Below, piece after piece: positions 6,864 through 9,746 of a DNA stretch of 9,746 nucleotides (the stretch's first letter is position 1; every line of letters begins with the position of its first letter). Both the position numbers and the translations under genes were made by a program. The notes beneath the pieces were generated by a model. That model searched no databases. It saw only the letters and a list, made by a program, of their open reading frames with translations, and had not been told where the DNA came from. This DNA comes from Patescibacteria group bacterium (GTDB lineage Bacteria; Patescibacteriota; Minisyncoccia; UBA6257; 02-FULL-45-10c): assembly GCA_018896875.1 (NCBI GenBank), contig JAHILT010000041.1, positions 1 to 9,746 of the forward strand, read 5' to 3'.

Positions 6864-8138
6864 TTAAAAGAATAATGTCTTTTTTTGTTTAACCGCTTCA
6901 TAAGCATAAATATACATTCCTGCAGACCATGCTTGCTCAGCCATACCCATTGGTTTGGCGGTTTCCCCATGAGCCCATTCATTAAATTCCCACGAAGATT
7001 TTTTTCCTTGTTTATTCAATAAAGCTAACGACTCTAAGGCTTCGCGTGCTTCAGAATACTTTTTCATTTTTACCAAAGCAGCCACATAAAAACCGCCTAA
7101 AAATGGCCAAATACCACCATTATGATATTGGTTTGGAAGATTAAGATTGGCAAATTTATAATAATTTCTCCAATCTTTTTCCCCCGGAAAGATTGGAGGA
7201 TAAATCGCTTTTATGGGATAAGGTTTTGTTAATTTAAATTTTTTGATAAATTCCAGTAATATCTCGGAACGTTTTTTATCAGCAATACCAGACAGAATCG
7301 CCAAAAGATTACCGAAAGAATCAAACCATTCTCCAAATTCCCTAAACGAAAGATAAGGAAGATAATATAAGGATTTTTTAAGAATTCTCTTAGAAGGTAA
7401 AATATTTTTTCTTTTGAGACTATCAAGATCTTTCTTATTAAAGAACTCTGTACCAAAACTAAACTTCAAATGCGAAGATATATCATCATCTCCTTTATAC
7501 CAAAAATACTTATTAATACACGAATATATCTTCTTGGCTTTTTTAGCATAAATATCCGCATGCTTTTTGTCTCGTAAATGTTTAGCAATATCAACAGCAT
7601 TACACAAAGCTATATAATAAAGAATATTTACATATAAACCCTTCCCTCTAGTAGCGAATAGATCTTCCCAGTCTGAGGCTTCGGCTATAGTAATAAGACC
7701 TGTTTGATCAACGTCTTGATGTTCGTACCAAGTCAATGTTTTTTGTATTGATAAATAACTACTTTTTAAAAACGCACTATCACCTGTTTGTTTAAAAAAG
7801 AAAGCACTGCCAATCACAAACCAAAGCCCACCATCAGCGTAAGCTTGAAAATTCGCCCGAAGAGTTTTAACGTCAACGTTATTAGGAATACATCCAAGCT
7901 GACTTTGTTTTTTGATTAAAATTTTAAAAACAGATTTCAAGGAATGAATAACTTTATCATCCTTAATTAAAACTGCTCCTAAAAGAGTTATCATACTGTC
8001 TCTAGCCCAAACCTGAGGATAGCCACGAACCCCCGCGGATGCTTTTATGCCTACAGGATGTATACAATGACGAAGTGTCTTTAACGCTTCTTTGTATGCT
8101 TTGTCGCATAAATTGTCATTAATTATAGATTTTTTCAT
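6864..8138 (-). CDS. (alpha/alpha)6-barrel glycoside hydrolase, amylo-1,6-glucosidase / GH100 invertase-like
   Basis: A predicted cytoplasmic sugar hydrolase of 424 residues without signal peptide or membrane segment. Blocks typical of (alpha/alpha)6 hydrolases are YPQVWARDSMITLLGA (40-55), QAYADGGLWFVIGS (98-111), EASDWEDL (153-160), NQYHNGGIWPFLGGF (336-350), FNEWAHGE (385-392) and QAWSAGMYIYAYEA (402-415). By analogy with the class, Asp156 and Glu387 are candidate acid and base residues, but I cannot confirm this. Proteins of this kind are annotated either as amylo-alpha-1,6-glucosidase (debranching C-domain) or as neutral/alkaline invertase (GH100). The QYHNGG and QAWSAG blocks occur in both, so the substrate (alpha-glucan, sucrose or glucosylglycerate) stays open. 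A SemiSWEET sugar transporter gene lies 277 bp upstream on the same strand. The ATG at 8138 has no clear Shine-Dalgarno. The stop is directly followed by the 6831-6858 stem-loop. Confidence 0.82.
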   Translation of the reverse strand: MKKSIINDNLCDKAYKEALKTLRHCIHPVGIKASAGVRGYPQVWARDSMITLLGAVLIKDDKVIHSLKSVFKILIKKQSQLGCIPNNVDVKTLRANFQAYADGGLWFVIGSAFFFKQTGDSAFLKSSYLSIQKTLTWYEHQDVDQTGLITIAEASDWEDLFATRGKGLYVNILYYIALCNAVDIAKHLRDKKHADIYAKKAKKIYSCINKYFWYKGDDDISSHLKFSFGTEFFNKKDLDSLKRKNILPSKRILKKSLYYLPYLSFREFGEWFDSFGNLLAILSGIADKKRSEILLEFIKKFKLTKPYPIKAIYPPIFPGEKDWRNYYKFANLNLPNQYHNGGIWPFLGGFYVAALVKMKKYSEAREALESLALLNKQGKKSSWEFNEWAHGETAKPMGMAEQAWSAGMYIYAYEAVKQKKTLFF

Positions 8139-8180
8139 ATTGTATTCGTAATCTCTAAATAAATACTTTTACAGAATTAA

Positions 8181-8274
8181 AACCTTGATTTTGACCAAGA
8201 CCAAGGCTTGTTGACGAAAATGTATGAATATACTTTGAGGAAACATAACGCAGGGATTGGACAAAATCAAGGTT
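8181..8274. repeat. Inverted repeat, 18-bp arms, downstream of the SemiSWEET gene
   Basis: AACCTTGATTTTG (8181-8193) is mirrored perfectly by CAAAATCAAGGTT (8262-8274). After an A/A mismatch, CCAA (8195-8198) pairs with TTGG (8257-8260), giving arms of 18 bp with one mismatch around a spacer of about 58 bp. No protein-like frame covers it. It forms half of the 277-bp gene-free stretch 8139-8415 and could be a dispersed palindrome or an RNA structure in the leader of the hydrolase mRNA. Confidence 0.6.
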
Positions 8275-8283
8275 CTCCTTGAG

Positions 8284-8380
8284 TAAGAAAATTTTATTTA
8301 ACTTCTTCGTTGCTCCGCCTCGACGTGGTAAAACCACGGCCTCGTTGTCGCGTCTAGAACTTAATATAAAATTTTTCTTA
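8284..8380. repeat. Nested inverted repeat with GC-rich apical hairpin
   Basis: Outer arms TAAGAAAATTTTAT (8284-8297) and ATAAAATTTTTCTTA (8366-8380) match except for one extra T, and TTAA continues the pairing inward (8298-8301 with 8361-8364). At the apex CGTGGT (8324-8329) and ACCACG (8333-8338) pair around AAA. The interior (8308-8355) is much more GC-rich than its surroundings and has related halves (TCGTTGCTCCGCCTCG and GCCTCGTTGTCGCGTC). The layout suggests an inserted or mobile palindromic element, or a folded RNA. Confidence 0.55.
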
Positions 8381-8415
8381 TTAATTCGTAAAAACATTTG
8401 TTTAGAAATTACTAC

Positions 8416-8670
8416 TTATTTATATTTAATTATTAAAATTAAAATAGCGGAGACAAATAATAACGATATTGCATTTGCAATTATTATAGGCAAGTTCTTA
8501 ATAAAGATTCCATAAACTAGCCATAAGAATATTCCTGTCGTAAGTATTGAATACATTCCTAACGACAAATCTTTTGCTTGTTTAGTTTTTATAATTCTAA
8601 TTGCTTGAGGAATAAAAGAAATAGTCGTACATGTCGCCGCAACCAATCCTATTATTATAATAATATCCAT
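8416..8670 (-). CDS. SemiSWEET sugar transporter (PQ-loop/MtN3 family)
   Basis: A small bacterial SemiSWEET: an 84-residue triple-helix-bundle protein that forms a homodimer in the membrane and lets mono- or disaccharides pass down their gradient. Three hydrophobic helices are visible at about 3-23, 37-57 and 60-81. The PQ motif is Pro21-Gln22 in SFIPQ at the end of helix 1. Trp50 in helix 2 and Asn66 in helix 3 have the same 16-residue spacing as the sugar-contacting Trp48 and Asn64 of the Leptospira SemiSWEET. Length (about 85-100 in the family) and topology fit well. The gene starts 43 bp after the 3' end of tRNA-Ala and may be read from the tRNA promoter. An 18-bp palindrome occupies its leader. 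The glycoside hydrolase on the same strand downstream suggests a shared role in sugar use. Confidence 0.9.
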   Translation of the reverse strand: MDIIIIIGLVAATCTTISFIPQAIRIIKTKQAKDLSLGMYSILTTGIFLWLVYGIFIKNLPIIIANAISLLFVSAILILIIKYK

Positions 8671-8676
8671 ATTTTC

Positions 8677-8694
8677 AAAACAATTAATTGTTTT
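8677..8694. promoter_or_regulatory. 18-bp perfect palindrome in the SemiSWEET leader
   Basis: AAAACAATTAATTGTTTT is a loopless perfect palindrome 6 bp upstream of the SemiSWEET ATG and 20 bp after tRNA-Ala. A loopless AT-rich palindrome fits a protein-binding operator better than an RNA hairpin. On the plus strand it is followed by TTTATTT. No second copy was noticed. Confidence 0.35.
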
Positions 8695-8713
8695 TTATTT
8701 AAAATTTTATTTG

Positions 8714-8784
8714 TGGACCTTAGGAGAATCGAACTCCTCTCTCCCGGATGCAAACCGGGTGCTCTACCACTAAGCTAAAGGCCC
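8714..8784 (-). tRNA. tRNA-Ala(TGC)
   Basis: Full cloverleaf of 71 nt on the minus strand. The acceptor GGGCCTT pairs with AAGGTCC, including the G3-U70 wobble that marks alanine tRNAs. Position 8-9 is TA, the D stem is GCTT/GAGC, the anticodon stem is CCCGG/CCGGG with loop TTTGCAT (anticodon TGC, plus-strand 8750-8752), the variable loop is AGAG, and the T stem is AGGAG/CTCCT with loop TTCGATT. The discriminator is A73. The next bases are CAA, so the CCA end is not encoded. It has its own good promoter (8826-8854). Confidence 0.96.
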
Positions 8785-8825
8785 ACCAAAGTTATCGAAA
8801 ATAATGTTTTAATTTTACCCTATTT

Positions 8826-8854
8826 TTTATAGTTTTACAGCACTTAAATTTCAA
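8826..8854 (-). promoter_or_regulatory. Promoter of tRNA-Ala(TGC), possibly also SemiSWEET
   Basis: On the minus strand TTGAAA (8854-8849) is separated by exactly 17 bp from TATAAA (8831-8826), each one base from the sigma-70 consensus. The expected start, near 8819, leaves a leader of about 35 nt before the tRNA. No terminator is obvious between the tRNA and the SemiSWEET start, so read-through into that gene is plausible. Confidence 0.6.
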
Positions 8855-8878
8855 GCAAAATTTTATTCTTTCCCAAGG

Positions 8879-8965
8879 CGGTGGGGGTGAGATTCGAACT
8901 CACGATACCCTTTCAGATATAACGCTTTTCGAGAGCGTCGCCTTCAACCACTCGGCCACCCCACC
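8879..8965 (-). tRNA. tRNA-Ser(CGA)
   Basis: Class II tRNA of 87 nt on the minus strand. The acceptor GGTGGGG pairs with CCCCACC, with TG at 8-9 and the Ser-type GCCGAGTGGTTGAAGGC D arm. The anticodon stem ACGCT/AGCGT holds loop CTCGAAA with anticodon CGA (reads UCG). A long variable arm (TATATCTGAAAGGGTATC) and T arm GTGAG-TTCGAAT-CTCAC follow. The discriminator is G73; the next bases are CCT, so no CCA is encoded. Flanking bases TTATTCT (8863-8869) and AGAATAA (8972-8978) are complementary and could extend the precursor stem. Confidence 0.96.
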
Positions 8966-9038
8966 GCCCTGAGAATAAATTGCACCTTACTTGTAAAATA
9001 CCATAAGAAACCGCTTAAATAAACAATTTTAAAAAAGT

Positions 9039-9084
9039 TATAAAAAATCCACCTTAAACTTGTTGGAAAGATGGATTTTTTATA
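9039..9084 (-). terminator. Terminator downstream of the DUF5679 gene
   Basis: TATAAAAAATCCA (9039-9051) and TGGATTTTTTATA (9072-9084) form a perfect 13-bp stem around a 20-nt loop, which can pair a little further (CTT with AAG). On the minus strand the stem ends in TTTTTTATAACTTTTTT, a good U-run. It lies 14 bp past the DUF5679 stop and would shield tRNA-Ser from read-through. The T-run on the other side makes it likely to work both ways. The right arm overlaps a 16-bp loopless palindrome (9080-9095). Confidence 0.75.
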
Positions 9085-9097
9085 TTGCAATATAATT

Positions 9098-9256
9098 TTA
9101 TTTTTTAGAAGGCAAGATTCTAAACATCTTAGTCCCGCAAACTGGACAAACTCCAGACATAGCTCTACCTATTTTTCCTCCTTTTTTCTTCATTTCAACT
9201 TCTTTTTCGTCTTTCATCTCTTGTTTAGCCTTACATTTTACACAATATCCTTCCAT
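9098..9256 (-). CDS. DUF5679 family zinc-ribbon mini-protein
   Basis: A 52-residue protein that begins MEGYCVKCKAKQEM and ends GTKMFRILPSKK. Two Cys pairs, Cys5-x2-Cys8 and Cys37-x2-Cys40 (CPVCG), form a probable zinc ribbon separated by a charged Lys/Glu-rich stretch (11-28). The pattern YCVKC...GvCPVCGTKMFRI is that of DUF5679, a family of unknown function found widely, including in CPR bacteria. It may bind nucleic acid or a ribosome-associated partner, but nothing here shows it. It is a single-gene unit: a strong promoter lies about 50 bp upstream (9313-9342) and a terminator directly after it. The ATG at 9256 has a long A-rich leader without Shine-Dalgarno. Confidence 0.9.
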   Translation of the reverse strand: MEGYCVKCKAKQEMKDEKEVEMKKKGGKIGRAMSGVCPVCGTKMFRILPSKK

Positions 9257-9312
9257 AATATTTTTTTTATTAAATTGAGAAACCGATCATGCGACCTTTA
9301 ATAACAATAATA

Positions 9313-9342
9313 AGTATATCACGCGCACAAAAGGGCTGGCAA
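9313..9342 (-). promoter_or_regulatory. Promoter of the DUF5679 gene (extended -10)
   Basis: On the minus strand TTGCCA (9342-9337) and TATACT (9318-9313) are separated by 18 bp, each one base from consensus, and the -10 is preceded by TG one base upstream (TGATATACT), an extended -10. The start near 9306 gives a leader of about 50 nt. The site is embedded in the left arm of the inverted repeat at 9315-9401. Confidence 0.6.
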
Positions 9343-9401
9343 ATCTTTGTTCTGTCCTCACAACAGAATTCAGTCGCAAACCCTTTTCTACGCACGATAT
9401 A
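9315..9401. repeat. Long imperfect inverted repeat with nested hairpin, possible structured RNA
   Basis: The 21-bp end 9315-9335 (TATATCACGCGCACAAAAGGG in two parts: TATATCACGCG, CACAAAAGGG) is mirrored by 9381-9401 with 17 of 21 positions pairing, including perfect runs AAAAGGG/CCCTTTT and TATATC/GATATA. Inside, TTCTGT (9350-9355) pairs with ACAGAA (9363-9368) around a 7-nt loop. The block is less AT-rich than its surroundings and has no reading frame. It could be a small structured RNA, a dispersed palindrome, or a regulatory DNA structure around the DUF5679 promoter. Confidence 0.5.
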
Positions 9402-9411
9402 AAATCCTAAA

Positions 9412-9438
9412 TATGTACTAAAATTAGTATAGTACATA
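9412..9438. promoter_or_regulatory. Dyad with extra half-site, operator-like
   Basis: TATGTACTA (9412-9420) and TAGTACATA (9430-9438) are perfect 9-bp inverted arms 9 bp apart. The spacer contains a further TAGTA (9425-9429), so three copies of the TAGTA half-site occur in 27 bp. On the minus strand TATACT at 9431-9426, with a poor TTTAGA 19 bp upstream, could be a -10 covered by the dyad. Confidence 0.4.
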
Positions 9439-9463
9439 AATTTAAAAAGATTCTAAAGAAAGC

Positions 9464-9472
9464 TGTGGATAA
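9464..9472 (-). other. Perfect DnaA-box match in intergenic DNA
   Basis: TGTGGATAA on the plus strand is the complement of the consensus DnaA box TTATCCACA. It overlaps by one base the terminator stem at 9472-9501. There is no cluster of further boxes, dnaA or dnaN here, so this is not by itself an origin. Another exact match inside pilM shows that such hits arise by chance. Confidence 0.25.
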
Positions 9473-9501
9473 AAATTGACGCAACAATATGCGTCAATTT
9501 T
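9472..9501 (-). terminator. Terminator downstream of the pilin-like gene
   Basis: AAAATTGACGCA (9472-9483) and TGCGTCAATTTT (9490-9501) form a perfect 12-bp stem with a 6-nt loop. On the minus strand it is followed by a T-run (TTTT of the stem plus T at 9471), 16 bp after the pilin-like stop. It may also work from the plus strand. Confidence 0.75.
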
Positions 9502-9517
9502 ATATATTCTTTTATTA

Positions 9518-9746
9518 TTATCTTGTTACTGATATCACTTCACCTAATTCAGCTTCGGGAGCTGAAATAGTAATTCGTTTAGATACCGCATCTTGAACAA
9601 TTTGGTATTTAGTGTCAGTAACGCTTCCGTCCACAGGATCAAATACCATTGACGAAACATAGCTTGGCACTATACAGACCTCTAAATCAATCAAGTCAAT
9701 ATCTGTTCCAATATTAGTGGCCAAGGCAGATAAATTTACTGTCGTA
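9518..9746 (-). CDS. Type IV pilin-like protein, C-terminal part (5' end outside window)
   Basis: An open frame enters from the right edge and ends at 9518, giving at least 75 residues. The visible part has no start: the TTG at 9724 is internal and the frame stays open to the edge. It contains a pilin-like C-terminal domain: a helix-like beginning (TTVNLSALATNIGTDIDL), a central VPSYVSSMVFDPVDGS block and the tail ITISAPEAELGEVISVTR. A 'ypfDP' block followed by a strand ending in APxAE is common in the C-terminal heads of short CPR pilins and pseudopilins. The N-terminal hydrophobic helix and prepilin cleavage site would lie off the window, so the pilin call rests on the tail and on the nearby pilus operon. 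A terminator follows directly. Confidence 0.6.
   Translation of the reverse strand, partial: TTVNLSALATNIGTDIDLIDLEVCIVPSYVSSMVFDPVDGSVTDTKYQIVQDAVSKRITISAPEAELGEVISVTR

Noticed and set aside
8155..8397. Minus-strand 80-codon frame between the SemiSWEET and hydrolase genes
   Set aside because: It runs entirely through the two inverted repeats, has no recognisable domain, and its composition is dictated by the palindromes; better explained as repeat DNA.
8578..8778. Plus-strand frame of 66 codons with tail 'RRIELLSPGCKPGALPLS'
   Set aside because: The tail is the reverse strand of tRNA-Ala, a common false-gene signature; the rest is antisense to the SemiSWEET gene.
8878..8980. Tandem tRNA region as an integration (att) site
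   Set aside because: No integrase, no direct duplication of a tRNA 3' end and no foreign gene block next to either tRNA in the window.
9071..9301. Plus-strand frame of 76 codons
   Set aside because: Antisense to the clearly conserved DUF5679 gene and its terminator; Phe/Ser-rich composition without domain features.
9518..9724. Complete small gene starting at the TTG at 9724
   Set aside because: The frame stays open through the window edge and reads smoothly upstream (TTVNLSALATNIG), so the TTG is an internal Leu and the gene is truncated by the window.
1..9746. CRISPR array, insertion sequence, toxin-antitoxin or defence genes
   Set aside because: No regularly spaced direct repeats, no transposase or nuclease frames and no small paired toxin-like genes were seen on either strand.

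Overview
The window is AT-rich (roughly 30% GC), densely coded DNA from a bacterium. It most likely comes from a member of the Candidate Phyla Radiation (Patescibacteria), probably Parcubacteria-like. The reasons are a divergent, stripped-down type IV pilus operon, a short pilin ending in the 'ritisAPeAE' type of tail common in that group, a DUF5679 zinc-ribbon mini-protein, AT-rich leaders without Shine-Dalgarno motifs, and tRNA genes without an encoded CCA. The standard genetic code fits: long frames end at TAA or TAG and need no TGA read-through. The lineage is an inference from gene content, not from a marker gene.

Layout. 1-120: the intergenic tail after pilT, with a small palindrome of dispersed-repeat type and a T-rich tract. 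121-5540, minus strand: a compact type IV pilus operon transcribed pilM-pilN-pilO-(small membrane protein)-pilB-pilT. 5541-5581: a short divergent promoter region. 5582-6295, plus strand: comF. 6309-6815, minus: a YkuD-type L,D-transpeptidase, with a perfect 12-bp stem-loop just upstream. 6864-8138, minus: an (alpha/alpha)6-barrel glycoside hydrolase of the amylo-1,6-glucosidase/neutral-invertase type. 8139-8415: a gene-free stretch built from two nested inverted repeats. 8416-8670, minus: a SemiSWEET sugar transporter. 8714-8784 and 8879-8965, minus: tRNA-Ala(TGC) and tRNA-Ser(CGA). 9098-9256, minus: DUF5679 protein. 9257-9517: a structured gene-free region with a strong promoter, a long imperfect inverted repeat, a dyad, a DnaA-box match and a terminator. 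9518-9746, minus: the C-terminal part of a pilin-like protein running off the right edge.

How the genes fit together. PilM, PilN, PilO and the small membrane protein form the inner-membrane alignment complex. PilB powers pilus extension and PilT retraction. ComF, divergent from pilM, suggests the pilus is used for DNA uptake. pilC and the prepilin peptidase are not in the window. The hydrolase and the SemiSWEET could form a small sugar uptake/use module, while the transpeptidase acts on peptidoglycan.

I found no CRISPR array, insertion sequence, phage genes or defence system. The less ordinary material is noncoding: the inverted-repeat blocks at 8181-8380 and 9315-9438, and the stem-loop at 6831-6858.
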